This document shows positions 52,411-64,000 of a DNA stretch of 64,000 nt, piece after piece. Every line of letters begins with the position of its first letter. Within the stretch, counting starts at the first letter, position 1. The position numbers were made by a program, and so were the translations under genes. Under the pieces are notes generated by a model, which saw only the letters and a program-made list of their open reading frames with translations, searched no databases and was not told the DNA's origin. This stretch comes from Myxococcus stipitatus (lineage in GTDB: Bacteria; Myxococcota; Myxococcia; Myxococcales; Myxococcaceae), in assembly GCF_037414475.1 (NCBI RefSeq), contig NZ_CP147913.1, positions 4,154,001-4,218,000 of the forward strand. Direction: 5' to 3'.

Positions 52411-52525
52411 GCCCCCTTGCGTCCCTCGAACGGGCCCCACAGTCAATCCAGGCCCCGAAACGACACGAGGCGCGGCGCCTCGAGTGGCACCGCGCCCCGC
52501 GTGAATCAACGCCGTGTCCCCGGAC

Positions 52526-55595
<3,070 letters not shown>

Positions 55596-55695
55596 GCGTG
55601 AGGGCGCACCCTAACCCTCCTGGGCGGCGGACGCGCGGTTTTGAGCACGCCGTTGTTCGCCTCCCGGCGGGGCCCGCCTACGCTGTGGGCAGCCC

Positions 55696-56448
55696 ATGAC
55701 CGATGCCGAACTGAACGACCGCCTGCGCACCAACGTCATCGCCTTCAAACACCTGCAGCGCGAGCGCGGCCTGCTCCACCACTGGAGCGCCCCCGGCCTG
55801 GACGCCTTCTGCCTCCCCGAGCACCCCACGGAGTCCCACTTCCAGCAGGCCTACTTCGCCTCTCCCCAGGCGCTCGCCCAGGGGCTGCCGGCGATGGAGG
55901 CGTACTTCCGGGGCCAGGGCATCCCCGCATGGAGCGTGAACGTCATGCCCGGGGACGACGAGGGCGGCCGCATCCTGGGCGCCGCCGGCTACCGCCCCGA
56001 AAGCCGGATACCGGCCATGGGCCTCGCCCTGGCGGACGTCCCGGACGACCCGCCCACCTTCCCCCTGGTGGAGACGCCCCTCCAGGACGAGATGGTGGAG
56101 CTCAACACCCGCGTCTGGGGGAAGTGGGAGGACATCCTCACCGTCTGGCAGCGGCCGCCCGCCCTGCCCGTGCGCACGCTGGTGGCGCGCGAGGCGGGCG
56201 TGGCCCTGGCGTGCGGCTTCACCCTGGACGTGGGCGACACCGCGGGGGTGTACATGGTCGTCACCGCGCCCGAGGCCCGGGGCCGCGGACTGGCGTCGGA
56301 GGTGATGCGGGGGCTGCTCGCGGGCGCCCGCGAGCGCGGCCTCCAGGCCTCCGTGCTCCAGGCCACCGAGCAGGGCCGGAGCGTGTACCGCAAGCTGGGC
56401 TACCGGGAGCTGGGCGACTGGGTGGGTTGGCTCCAGCGCGCGGGGTAG
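55696..56448 (+). CDS. GNAT family N-acetyltransferase
   Basis: A 250-residue protein whose C-terminal 130 residues are a GNAT domain: GVYMVVTAPEARGRGLASEVM gives the acetyl-CoA loop (R-G-R-G-L-A), followed by LQATEQGRSVYRKLGYREL. The N-terminal half looks like a degenerate second GNAT fold (AFKHLQRERGLLHHW...GDDEGGRILGAAGY), as in tandem-GNAT enzymes. Substrate unknown. ATG 55696 lacks a strong ribosome site. It converges with the XRE-EIIA gene, 22 bp apart. Confidence 0.87.
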   Translation: MTDAELNDRLRTNVIAFKHLQRERGLLHHWSAPGLDAFCLPEHPTESHFQQAYFASPQALAQGLPAMEAYFRGQGIPAWSVNVMPGDDEGGRILGAAGYRPESRIPAMGLALADVPDDPPTFPLVETPLQDEMVELNTRVWGKWEDILTVWQRPPALPVRTLVAREAGVALACGFTLDVGDTAGVYMVVTAPEARGRGLASEVMRGLLAGARERGLQASVLQATEQGRSVYRKLGYRELGDWVGWLQRAG

Positions 56449-56470
56449 GCGCACCGGGGCCTGGGCGCCC

Positions 56471-57289
56471 TCAGCGGAGCGCCTCCAGTTCCTCCAGCGC
56501 CGCCAGCACCTGGGAGGGCTGCCGGGCCTCGTCCAGGCGCTCCGCCAGCCCTCGCGCCGCCAGCCGGGCCACGTGGGCCATGCGGATGAGGCGCGCGCGG
56601 CCGCGCTCTCCGTCCACCGCCGCCACCACCAGCCGCAGCGGCCGGCCGTCCGGCGTGTCCACCTTCAACCCCTTGGCCAACGTCACCAACGCCACCACCG
56701 ACGGCACTCCGGGCAAGAAGACGTGAGGGACCGCCACCCCGCCCCCCACCGAGCACGAGGACAGGTCATCCAACTGGCTCAAGCCCTCCACCAGCCGCGC
56801 CGTGTCCACGCCCGGCAGGGCCGCCGCCAGCCGGCCCGCCACCACGTCCAGCAAGTCCTCCCAGCCGCCACAGGAGACCTGGAGCACCACGCGCTCGGGG
56901 GCCACCAGCGGCGCGAGCGCCGGCACCGGCCCGTCCCCGTGGCCGCCGCGCACCGGGAACTCCGCGTCCAGGAACTCGCGCACCCGGGCGAGCTGCGCGC
57001 CCGTCAGCCGCCGGCGCGCCAGCTCCAGGAAGAGCGTGCCGGAGCCCGGCACGTCCTCCAGGTACTCGGCGACATAGGGGCTCACCCGGTTCGCCACGTC
57101 CATCAGCAGCGCGGGCGGCACGTCCAGCTCGCGCGCGATGGCCGTCAGCCGCTCCACCGTGGGCGGCGCGTCCACGCCGTTCTCCACCCGGCTCAAGTAC
57201 GCGCTCGACACGCCGATGCGGCGGGCCAGGTCCCGCAGGGACAGCCCCGCGTCCACCCGCAACAGCCGCAGTGTGGCCCCCAGGTGCAT
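56471..57289 (-). CDS. XRE helix-turn-helix protein fused to a PTS EIIA(Ntr)-like domain
   Basis: A 272-residue fusion. The N-terminus is an XRE/Cro HTH (LRLLRVDAGLSLRDLARRIGVSSAYLSRVENG, in segments). The C-terminal ~145 residues are an EIIA fructose/nitrogen-type PTS domain with the phosphorylatable histidine H189 in GGGVAVPHVF. EIIA(Ntr) proteins regulate potassium and other ion transporters by phosphorylation state; here the same polypeptide can bind DNA. The ATG sits five bases after the stop of the antiporter gene, behind AGGAG, so the two are one operon. It probably ties transporter expression to PTS phosphorylation. Confidence 0.85.
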   Translation of the reverse strand: MHLGATLRLLRVDAGLSLRDLARRIGVSSAYLSRVENGVDAPPTVERLTAIARELDVPPALLMDVANRVSPYVAEYLEDVPGSGTLFLELARRRLTGAQLARVREFLDAEFPVRGGHGDGPVPALAPLVAPERVVLQVSCGGWEDLLDVVAGRLAAALPGVDTARLVEGLSQLDDLSSCSVGGGVAVPHVFLPGVPSVVALVTLAKGLKVDTPDGRPLRLVVAAVDGERGRARLIRMAHVARLAARGLAERLDEARQPSQVLAALEELEALR

Positions 57290-57294
57290 GACGT

Positions 57295-59451
57295 TCAGCT
57301 CCTCGTCGCCACCGCCGGAGCCACCGGCTCGGCCTCGGTCGCGGACACGGCCTCCACCACGGGCTCGGGCTCATGCACCACCAGCAGCGAGCCCGGCGCG
57401 TCGCGGACGATGCGCTCGCGATGCAGGCCGAACAGACGGTCCTCCAGGCCCCACTGCACGCCCATGCCCACCACCACCAGGTCATAGCCGCCCTGACGGA
57501 CCTCCTCGAGCGCGGCGTCCTCGGGCGTCTCACTGCGCACGACCTTCAGCCGCACGCCCGGCCCCTCCGCGGAGGGGAACAGCTCCTCCACCTGCGCCCG
57601 CGCGTTGTTGCCCTCGCGCGACGTCACGTGCAGCACGGTGATTTCCGCGCCCGCGTGCTTCATCAACCGGCGCGCCAGCTTCAGCGCCGCCCGGTCATGC
57701 CGGCTGCCGATGAAGGGCACCAGCACGCGCTTCACGTCCGCCAGGCCCCGGTCCACCAGCACCGCCACGGTGCCGGACGCGGCGCTCATCACCTCGTGCA
57801 CCGTGCCGCCCAGCACCGTCTGGCTGAACAGCGGCTTGTGCCAGCCCAGCAGCACCAGGTCCGCGCGCTTCGCCTGCGCCGTGCGGCAGATGTCCTGCGC
57901 GGGCTCCGTCGACACGAAGGACAACGGCCGCACCGACAATCCCAGCTTCGCCGCCCGGCCCAACAGCGGCGCGAGCACCCCGTCTCCCTCCGGCTCGACC
58001 TCCGGGGCCAGGGCTTCCGCCTCCGTGCCGCGCAGCGACACCCGCTCCGGATGCACCAGGTGCAGGGCGTGGAGCTGCGAGGTCTCCGGCCCCGCCGACA
58101 GCGCCTTGGCCAGGCTGGCCATGCCCGGCCCCGCCTGCTGGTGGGAGATGCACATCAGCATCGAGTAGGGCGCCGCCGAGCCCTGCGCGGGCGGAGGATC
58201 CAACGTCACCCGGTCCAGCGCCAGCTCCTCCGTCGGATAGAACCACCGCAGGAGCGGCGTGGTCATGAACGTCGTCACCAGCGCCATCAGCACCATCATC
58301 GTGAAGAGCGTGGGCGAGATGACGCCCAGGTCCAGGCCCAGGTTGAGGACGATGAGCTCCATCAACCCGCGCGTGTTCATCAGGACACCCACGGCGCCCG
58401 CCTCGCGCCAGCGCATGCCCGTCAGCCGCGCCGCCACCGCGCTGCCGCCGAACTTGCCCACGCATGCCAGCAGGATGATGACCCCGCACGTCAGCCACGC
58501 CTCGGGCGTGTTGAGCAGGCCAATCTGCGTGCGCAGGCCGCTGAAGGCGAAGAACACGGGCAGGAGCAACACCACCGCCACGTCCTCCAGCTTCTCCGCC
58601 AGCGCCTCGGCGAGCCCGCCCTCCTTGGGGATGACCGCGCCGAAGAGGAAGGCCCCGAAGAGGGCGTGGATGCCGATGAGCTCCGTCGCCCACGCGGACG
58701 CGAGCAGCAAGAGCAGCGTGCCGGCCACCACGTTCTGCGTCAGGCCCTCGCGGCTCGCCACGCGGGCGCCCAGCCGCGCGAGGAACGGCCGCACCGCCAG
58801 CAGCATGAAGGCGATGTAGCCCATGGCGAGCAGCGTGGTGATGCCCGCCTGCATCAGGTCCGAGGCCCGGACGATGGACACCACGAAGGCCAGCAGACAC
58901 CACGCCGTGACGTCATCCACCGCCGCGCACGTAATCGCGATGGCGCCCACGCGCGACTGCAACAGCCCCCGCTCCGTGAGGATGCGCGCGAGCACCGGGA
59001 ACGCGGTGATGCTCATCGACACGCCCATGAAGAGCACGAACGAGGAGAACGGAACGCTCGGGTCCGACAAGTCCTTGTAGAGCCAGAGCGCCGCCGCCGC
59101 CGCGCCCAGCGCGAAGGGCACCACGATGCTCGTGTGGCTGATGGCCACCGACGCGTGGCCGCGCCCCTTCAAGAGCCTCGGGTCCAGCTCCAACCCGATG
59201 AGGAACATGAAGAGCACCAGCCCCACCTGGCTGAGCATCGTCAGCGCCGGCATCGAGTTCGCGGGGAACAGCGCATGCATCACGTCCGGCGCCAGCCACC
59301 CCAGCAGCGACGGGCCAAGCACGATGCCCGCCACCACCTCCGCGATGACCAGCGGTTGCCCCAGCCAACGCGTCCCACGTCCTATCAGCCGAGACACGCC
59401 GATAATGACGATGAGCTGCACCAGCAGCAGCGTGAGCGCATTGGCGTGCAT
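57295..59451 (-). CDS. CPA2-type cation/proton antiporter with C-terminal UspA domains
   Basis: A 718-residue inner-membrane protein. The first ~400 residues are a 12-13-helix Na+/H+ or K+/H+ exchanger (LIGLELDPRLLKG, AVDDVTAWCLLAFVVS with the Asp-Asp pair, IHALFGAFLFGAVIP). Two universal-stress-protein folds follow (about 430-560 and 570-690), the second with ATP-type loop GMGVQWGLEDRLFG. UspA tails bind nucleotides and adjust transport to energy state. GGGGAGG precedes ATG 59451; the in-frame upstream start lacks features. The DNA-binding EIIA(Ntr) protein is directly downstream and is the likely regulator. Confidence 0.9.
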   Translation of the reverse strand: MHANALTLLLVQLIVIIGVSRLIGRGTRWLGQPLVIAEVVAGIVLGPSLLGWLAPDVMHALFPANSMPALTMLSQVGLVLFMFLIGLELDPRLLKGRGHASVAISHTSIVVPFALGAAAAALWLYKDLSDPSVPFSSFVLFMGVSMSITAFPVLARILTERGLLQSRVGAIAITCAAVDDVTAWCLLAFVVSIVRASDLMQAGITTLLAMGYIAFMLLAVRPFLARLGARVASREGLTQNVVAGTLLLLLASAWATELIGIHALFGAFLFGAVIPKEGGLAEALAEKLEDVAVVLLLPVFFAFSGLRTQIGLLNTPEAWLTCGVIILLACVGKFGGSAVAARLTGMRWREAGAVGVLMNTRGLMELIVLNLGLDLGVISPTLFTMMVLMALVTTFMTTPLLRWFYPTEELALDRVTLDPPPAQGSAAPYSMLMCISHQQAGPGMASLAKALSAGPETSQLHALHLVHPERVSLRGTEAEALAPEVEPEGDGVLAPLLGRAAKLGLSVRPLSFVSTEPAQDICRTAQAKRADLVLLGWHKPLFSQTVLGGTVHEVMSAASGTVAVLVDRGLADVKRVLVPFIGSRHDRAALKLARRLMKHAGAEITVLHVTSREGNNARAQVEELFPSAEGPGVRLKVVRSETPEDAALEEVRQGGYDLVVVGMGVQWGLEDRLFGLHRERIVRDAPGSLLVVHEPEPVVEAVSATEAEPVAPAVATRS

Positions 59452-59585
59452 CCATACCTCCCCGTCGATGACGTACGTGTTAAGTGGGCACTTACCAGCC
59501 CCCATCGCGAGGCGTCAAACATCCATTGCGCCCGCCTGCCCGCCCACCGCGTGCGTGTTGGAGACCCGGCAGAGCGGGTGCGTGC

Positions 59586-59954
59586 TCACTCCGCCTGGTG
59601 TTTGCGGATGGCGTCCAGCAGCGTGTCCACGTCCACGGGTTTGCGCAGATGTCCACACGCGCCAATCTCCTCGGCCACCTGCCGCGCGTTGGCGGACGCG
59701 GAGAAGACGAGCAAGGGGATGTCACGCCACGCGGGCACCTGGCGCATGGCGCGCGCGAAGCCCGCGCCGTCCATCACCGGCATCATCATGTCCAACAGCA
59801 CCAACCCCGGCAGCTCGCGCGACGCCCCCAGCACATCGAGCGCGTGCTTGCCATTGCTCGCTCCCACGACTTCATAGCCCGCGTCGCGCAGCACTTCCTC
59901 CAGGGCCTCGCGCAGGTCCGCGTCGTCGTCCACCACCAGCAGCGGCCCAGTCAC
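59586..59954 (-). CDS. Stand-alone response-regulator receiver domain
   Basis: A 122-residue receiver (CheY-like) with D9-D10-D11 acid pocket, phospho-acceptor D55 (LVLLDMMMP), S85 (the Thr/Ser switch) and K105 (LRKP). It has no output domain, so it acts through protein contact. The start is GTG 59954. No histidine kinase lies next to it; the nearest kinases are the orphan at 263-2329 and the Ser/Thr kinase. It is the only gene between the antiporter and the ferritin-like pair. Confidence 0.9.
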   Translation of the reverse strand: MTGPLLVVDDDADLREALEEVLRDAGYEVVGASNGKHALDVLGASRELPGLVLLDMMMPVMDGAGFARAMRQVPAWRDIPLLVFSASANARQVAEEIGACGHLRKPVDVDTLLDAIRKHQAE

Positions 59955-60354
59955 GCACGCACCTCGCTCTCTCGCCCAAGGCCCTCGGACTCACACCCGG
60001 GCCCCGGAGCCTACCGCGAGCCCCCCGCCGCGATGACAGCCCGTCGTCCACGGGATTGCCCGGGCCTCCCCGCTCGGGCATCGCGATGTTGAGCACTCGC
60101 CACTTCCCGCGCCGGGCGCGCACCGCCCTCGCCCATCCGCTGTCACCGACTCCAATCCGTTGACATGGCCCGTGGACGAACGCGGCCTCACCCTGGAGCA
60201 CGAGAGACGCGGTGCCGGGTGTCGCGCACCGGGCGCCAGGGAAAATCGCCGCGTCCTCCAAAAATCCGCGCGGGGTCCTTCGTCGTAGTCCGCCCCAGCC
60301 GGGTTTCAGGGGGCACCCGGCGCACACTTCTCGACCGCCTCTCCGGATGGACTC
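59955..60354. promoter_or_regulatory. Divergent intergenic region upstream of the ferritin-like pair
   Basis: About 400 bp with no supported gene, lying between the receiver gene and the exported ferritin-like genes. TTGACA at 60161-60166 matches a -35 box, but the expected -10 position is GC-rich. The presumed divergent promoters could not be assigned. Confidence 0.35.
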
Positions 60355-61047
60355 ATGACCGACGCACTCTCCCGCCGGGCCGCGCTGCGGACCGCCGCGG
60401 GCCTGGGGCTGACGGCGGGCCTGCTCACACGCGGCTCACCGGCTCACGCCCGGTTCGCGCCCACCGACGTGGACGCGCTCAAGGCGCTGCTCATCGTCGA
60501 ACGCAACGCCATCAAGACCTACCAGGCGGGCATCGCCGTGCTCGCCGCCGCCCCCAGCACCGACCCGCTCCTGCGCTTCCGGGGCATCATCCAGGCCATT
60601 GCCCAGCACTTCATGGCGCAGCACTCGGACCACGCCGCGAAGCTGGCGCTGTTCATCACCCGGCAGGGCGGCGCCGACGACGTGGGCGACGGCACCGCGC
60701 AAATCCCCGCCGACTTCGTGCCCGGCATCCAGAACGTCATCGACCTGGCCACCAACGCGGAGAAGGCGGCCGCCATCGCCTACACGGACACGCAGAAGAC
60801 CCTCAACGCGACGGACAACGCGGAGCTCGCCGCCGCCATCGGCGCGGTGGAGTCCCAACACTTCGTCGTCCTCAACCTGGCCGCCCGCGGCTTCGTCACC
60901 CCCGCCGCGTCCACCGTGAACCAACCCGCGGACGCGCTTGCGTCCGTGGCCGCCCGGTTCGTGCCCACCAGCTTCGCCATCACCATCGATGGCTCGCCCG
61001 GGCTCGACGACGAAACCCTCCTACCCCCCTACGACGTGACGAAGTGA
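60355..61047 (+). CDS. Exported ferritin-like protein (Tat signal), first copy
   Basis: A 230-residue protein with a twin-arginine signal (SRRAALRTAAG, then a hydrophobic run and SPAHA). The mature part is a ferritin-like four-helix bundle: IVERNAIKTYQAG, AQHFMAQHSDHAAKL, TNAEKAAAIAYTDT and AVESQHFVVLNLAA contain the carboxylate and His ligands (E and ExxH-like patterns). Tat export implies folding with a metal or cofactor before secretion. The stop overlaps the start of the next gene (TGATG), so the pair is coupled and may form a heteromer. Confidence 0.85.
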   Translation: MTDALSRRAALRTAAGLGLTAGLLTRGSPAHARFAPTDVDALKALLIVERNAIKTYQAGIAVLAAAPSTDPLLRFRGIIQAIAQHFMAQHSDHAAKLALFITRQGGADDVGDGTAQIPADFVPGIQNVIDLATNAEKAAAIAYTDTQKTLNATDNAELAAAIGAVESQHFVVLNLAARGFVTPAASTVNQPADALASVAARFVPTSFAITIDGSPGLDDETLLPPYDVTK

Positions 61048-61784
61048 TGGAGACCTCGACCATGCCCCCCTCGCCTCCGTCCGACGTCCCGCTCGAGCGC
61101 CGCCGGCTCCTGCGGGGACTCGCCGCCCTGGCCACCCTCTCCACGCTCGCGGGCTGCAAGAAGCTCGACGAGGGCGCCCAGGTCTACGGCAACCCCATCG
61201 ACCGGGCCCGGGAGGCCAGCGCGCTCAACACGCTGCTCTCCGTCGAGTACGAGTTCGTCGACGGCTACCAACAAGCCATCCTCCTGCTCACCGCCGGACG
61301 CGATGACACCTCGCTCCCCTCGCAGCAGCGGGACCTGGCGTCGCTCGCGCTCGCCATCGCCCAGGCGTTCCTGGAGGACCATGAAGCCCACGCGGACCTG
61401 CTCGTCGCGATGGTGACGAACCTGGGCGCCGTCCCCCTGCGCGTGGACCAGGCGCCCTTCATCCCGCCCCCCATGTTCAAGCCCACCATCGGCAACACCC
61501 TCAAGCTGGCCGCCAACGAGGAGCGCCGAGGCACCATCGCCTACAACCGCGTGCTCAAGGGACTCAACACGCCCAGCACCCGCTTCGCCCTCGCCTCCAT
61601 CGAAGGCGTCCAGGCGCAGCACTTCATGGTGCTCAAGGCCCTCATCGACGCGCTGGTGGACACGACCTCCACCTTCGACGCGCGGCAGGCCGTGCCCGCG
61701 CCCTTCATCTCCTCCACCGTGAGCCTGGGCGGCGGCAACGGGCTCCAGGACGTGCCCGACCTCGCCGTGAACAACCCGGGCTGA
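61047..61784 (+). CDS. Ferritin-like Tat lipoprotein, second copy
   Basis: A 245-residue paralogue coupled to the first copy. Its signal has a consecutive-arginine motif (ERRRLLRGLAAL) and ends in TLAGC, so it is probably a Tat-exported lipoprotein. The bundle helices read LLSVEYEFVDGYQQA, FLEDHEAHADLLVAM, AANEERRGTIAYNRV and IEGVQAQHFMVLKALI, again with E and His/ExxH-like ligand positions. One soluble and one lipid-anchored copy suggest a periplasmic iron- or metal-handling or oxidase complex. A convergent hairpin follows the stop. Confidence 0.85.
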   Translation: METSTMPPSPPSDVPLERRRLLRGLAALATLSTLAGCKKLDEGAQVYGNPIDRAREASALNTLLSVEYEFVDGYQQAILLLTAGRDDTSLPSQQRDLASLALAIAQAFLEDHEAHADLLVAMVTNLGAVPLRVDQAPFIPPPMFKPTIGNTLKLAANEERRGTIAYNRVLKGLNTPSTRFALASIEGVQAQHFMVLKALIDALVDTTSTFDARQAVPAPFISSTVSLGGGNGLQDVPDLAVNNPG

Positions 61785-61802
61785 CACGCGTCTCTCACCG
61801 GC

Positions 61803-61828
61803 CGCGGCGGGCCCTCCCTCCCGCCGCG
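61803..61828. terminator. Bidirectional hairpin after the ferritin-like pair
   Basis: CGCGGCGGG / CCCGCCGCG, a 9-bp perfect stem with an 8-nt loop, lies between the convergent stops at 61784 and 61833. Confidence 0.65.
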
Positions 61829-61832
61829 TCCG

Positions 61833-62441
61833 CTACCGCCAGGACAGCTCGTACTCGCTCTCCAACAACGCCACCTGCCGCCCCCGCACCTTCACGTCCC
61901 GAGCCCCCACCGCCTCCAGCGCCCCGCGCAACACCCCCACGTGGTACACGGCCGGCATGAAGTCGCGCCGCATCACGAAGCGCGCGCTGCGCTCCCCCGT
62001 CCACAGCGGGTAGCGCTCCCCGTAGCTCACCGCCATGCGGTACGAGTCCGCCATCGCATCCACCAGCAGCCGGGGACTGCCCGTGGTCTCCGCCAAGAGC
62101 TCGCGGCCGAACAGCGATGACAGGAAGTCCACCGACGCCTGCTCGCCCATGCGCAGCAGCACCTCGTCGAAGCCCCGGGAGCCCGGGCCCAACAACCGCG
62201 CCGCCGTGGACACCATCCGCAGGTAGCGAGACACCGGGTACAGGTGGAAGGGATTGATTTCCCACACCCCCGCCACACCCTTGCACCGCGCCACCGCGCC
62301 TTCTCCTCCCAGGCACGCGATGACGTGCAGCGCCCCCTGGAAGAACATGCCCCGCGCCTGGTCATCCTCCGTCGCCGCCAGGCGCCGCTGCTCCAACTCC
62401 CACGCCGCGCCACCGCCGCTGACTTCCGTGCCCACGTACAT
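61833..62441 (-). CDS. DUF2378 / TIGR02265 family protein, second copy
   Basis: A 202-residue member of the same myxobacterial family as 29061-29615. It shares the aromatic MFFQGALHVIACLGGE opening, a central INPFHLYPVSRYLRMV with LLRMGEQASVDFL, and the C-terminal YHVGVLRGALEAVG. It is diverged throughout and not adjacent, so it is an old paralogue. GGGGAGACGACC precedes ATG 62441. Function unknown. It converges with the ferritin-like pair at a shared hairpin. Confidence 0.85.
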   Translation of the reverse strand: MYVGTEVSGGGAAWELEQRRLAATEDDQARGMFFQGALHVIACLGGEGAVARCKGVAGVWEINPFHLYPVSRYLRMVSTAARLLGPGSRGFDEVLLRMGEQASVDFLSSLFGRELLAETTGSPRLLVDAMADSYRMAVSYGERYPLWTGERSARFVMRRDFMPAVYHVGVLRGALEAVGARDVKVRGRQVALLESEYELSWR

Positions 62442-62698
62442 GGTCGTCTCCCCGAGGGGACTCGTGCTGCCTCGGCCCAGGGGACACACCCAGCCCCCTC
62501 CTTGAATTACAGAGCTAGCTGGACTCCCCCCACTTCCTAGTTGCCAACCCTCTCATATTTTTCCACCCTTGTCGAAGGGTTCGAGCCGACCCCGGAAATG
62601 GGGCAAGGCAGCGTTCAGCACCGGAAGCCCCTGGATTCTGGACACTTTTCTCCCGAGGGGCCCGCCTCGGGAGCGGAGGACGTCCTGGGTGCGGGCTG

Positions 62699-63859
62699 TC
62701 AGCGGGAGGTGAGGGAGGACTCGGCGGCGGAGAGCCCCGCACCGGGTTCAAAGCGGTGGCCGGAGGCGAGCAGGGCCCGCTCCACGGCCCCCACGGTGGC
62801 CAGCACATCCGAGGGGCTCACCCGGTTCATGTGGCCCACGCGGAAGTAGCGCGCCTTGAGGTCCGGGTGGAGTCCGCCGGCCACCACCACGCCCTCCTGC
62901 TTCACGCGCCCCACCAGCGACGCGTCCACGCCCTCCGGGTAGTAGACGGCGCTCAGCATGTTCGCCGTCACGGCCTCGGACACCGGCACCATGCGCAGCC
63001 CCAACGCGGCCCAGGCGGAGCGGAAGGAGCGCGCCAGGCGCTGATGGCGGGCGAAGCGGGCCTCCAGCCCCTCCGCGAGAATCAGCCCCAGGCTCACGTC
63101 CAGCGCGTGGACCAGGTTGACGGGAGGCGTGGCGAAGTACGCGGGCTTGCCCGCCTCATAGGCCTCCATGATGGGGAGCCACTCCGCGAAGTCGCAGTAG
63201 ACGCTGGCCACGGGCGCGCGCCGGTTGCGCCACAGCTCCATCGCCCGAGGCCCCACGGTGAGCAGCGCCAATCCCGGCGGCACCCCCACCGCCTTCTGGC
63301 TGGCCGTCAGGTACACGTCCGCGCCCCACGCGTCCTGGTGGAACACCTCGCCCGCGGTGGCGCACACGCCGTCCACCACCGACACGGCGCCGAACTCGCG
63401 CGCCAGGCGGGACAAGGACTCCACGGGCGCGAGCACCCCGGTGGACGTGTCTACGTGGGTGATGGTCATCACCTTGAAGCCGCCGCGCTCCAGGTGGCCC
63501 TTCACCTCTTCGACGGAGGGCACGTCCCCCGGCGCGGCGCGCACGTGCGTCACCCTGGCGCCGTGGCGCTCGAGGATTTTCGCCATCCGGTCACTGAAGT
63601 AGCCCGTATTCACCACGAGGGCCGCGTCACCGGGCTCGACGAGGTTGGCGACGGCCAGCTCCATGGCCAGCGTGCCGGAGCCGGAGACGACGAAGGGCTG
63701 CGCGCTGGGGGCGAGGCACACCTCGCGCAGGCGCTTGAGCGCCCGTCCGAAGATGGCGATGAAGGCGGGGTCCGTGTGCCCGAGAGTGGGAGACCCCAGC
63801 GCTTGAAGCACCTCCTGCTCGAACTCCACGGGCCCCGGAATCATCAGCAGGTCTCTCAC
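62699..63859 (-). CDS. Class V aminotransferase (serine/alanine-glyoxylate type)
   Basis: A 386-residue PLP enzyme. The start region MIPGPVEFEQEVLQALGSPTLGH is characteristic of alanine-glyoxylate/serine-pyruvate aminotransferases. VVSGSGTLAMELAVANL lines the cofactor site, VVDGVCATAGEVF holds the pyridine-binding Asp, and LTASQKAVGVPPGL contains the PLP-binding lysine. It probably interconverts an amino acid and an oxo acid (glyoxylate or pyruvate). GTG 63859 is preferred, with GAGGAG about ten bases upstream; ATG 63844 is an alternative. It follows the end of another minus-strand gene. Confidence 0.9.
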   Translation of the reverse strand: MRDLLMIPGPVEFEQEVLQALGSPTLGHTDPAFIAIFGRALKRLREVCLAPSAQPFVVSGSGTLAMELAVANLVEPGDAALVVNTGYFSDRMAKILERHGARVTHVRAAPGDVPSVEEVKGHLERGGFKVMTITHVDTSTGVLAPVESLSRLAREFGAVSVVDGVCATAGEVFHQDAWGADVYLTASQKAVGVPPGLALLTVGPRAMELWRNRRAPVASVYCDFAEWLPIMEAYEAGKPAYFATPPVNLVHALDVSLGLILAEGLEARFARHQRLARSFRSAWAALGLRMVPVSEAVTANMLSAVYYPEGVDASLVGRVKQEGVVVAGGLHPDLKARYFRVGHMNRVSPSDVLATVGAVERALLASGHRFEPGAGLSAAESSLTSR

Positions 63860-63944
63860 GGCGTCACCACTCCTCGCGTGGCGCCGGCCCGGCGTGGGCC
63901 CTGAGCGCGTCACGCGTCACGCCGGGCACTGTACATCCCTGGGC

Positions 63945-64000
63945 TCACAGCCTCTCGAGCAGCTCGCGCAGGATGGAGAACCCCTGACGGAAATCCGCCA
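63945..64000 (-). CDS. C-terminal end of a minus-strand gene, truncated by the window
   Basis: Only the last 18 codons are visible, ending DFRQGFSILRELLERL and a TGA at 63947-63945. The helical, amphipathic tail and high third-position G/C look like coding sequence, but the family cannot be identified. It lies about 85 bp upstream of the aminotransferase gene. Confidence 0.5.
   Translation of the reverse strand, partial: ADFRQGFSILRELLERL

Noticed and set aside
57373..59877. Plus-strand frame opposite the antiporter
   Set aside because: Arg/His/Gln-rich translation without domains; antisense artefact.

Overview
The window is high-GC, strongly G/C-third-position DNA packed with genes. It looks like a chromosomal segment from a myxobacterium of the Myxococcus/Corallococcus/Cystobacter type. 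Pointers are two members of the myxobacteria-restricted DUF2378/TIGR02265 family (29061-29615 and 61833-62441), a eukaryotic-like Ser/Thr kinase with a PEGA domain, many large lipoproteins, orphan signalling proteins, and a Ton system with one ExbB and two ExbDs. I cannot assign a genus from sequence alone. I saw no insertion sequence, prophage, integron or CRISPR array.

Left part (1-18.2 kb). An orphan membrane histidine kinase, an aldo/keto reductase and a small membrane protein precede an unusual set of genes at 3.9-8.4 kb. That set is a divergent radical SAM enzyme, then a coupled run of an asparagine-synthetase-like protein, a UDP-sugar-type glycosyltransferase, a possible 65-residue ORF and a sugar-kinase-fold (ROK-like) protein. 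It reads like a small tailoring or peptide-modification pathway of unknown product. It is followed by a secreted glycoside hydrolase lipoprotein, two tandemly duplicated ~930-residue TIG/IPT-repeat lipoproteins, and two HtrA-type proteases in tandem.

Middle part (18.2-35.9 kb). A GspG-like gene is broken by one in-frame amber codon. After it come a UBP-type zinc-finger protein, an MFS exporter, a GNAT enzyme, a periplasmic redox block (DsbD plus a redoxin) with a von Willebrand A protein, two very small minus-strand genes closed by a hairpin, and a membrane Fe-S oxidoreductase. Then follow DUF2378, ankyrin and beta-propeller proteins, an archaemetzincin homologue that has lost catalytic residues, tRNA-Gln(TTG), and an RbfA-like/RtcB pair with overlapping start and stop codons.

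Right part (36-64 kb). A GT87-type membrane glycosyltransferase precedes a complete TonB-ExbB-ExbD-ExbD/TonB-dependent receptor/lipoprotein unit that probably imports one specific nutrient. Next are an AT-hook-like protein, a coupled outer-membrane protein/metallophosphoesterase pair, the PEGA Ser/Thr kinase, a PaiB-like flavoprotein and gyrB. The window ends with a cation antiporter-UspA protein paired with a fused XRE-HTH/PTS-EIIA(Ntr) protein, a stand-alone receiver domain, two exported ferritin-like proteins, the second DUF2378 protein, a class V aminotransferase, and the tail of one more minus-strand gene.

Most plus/minus convergences carry GC-rich hairpins, noted below. Start codons were chosen by Shine-Dalgarno spacing and by where recognisable domains begin.
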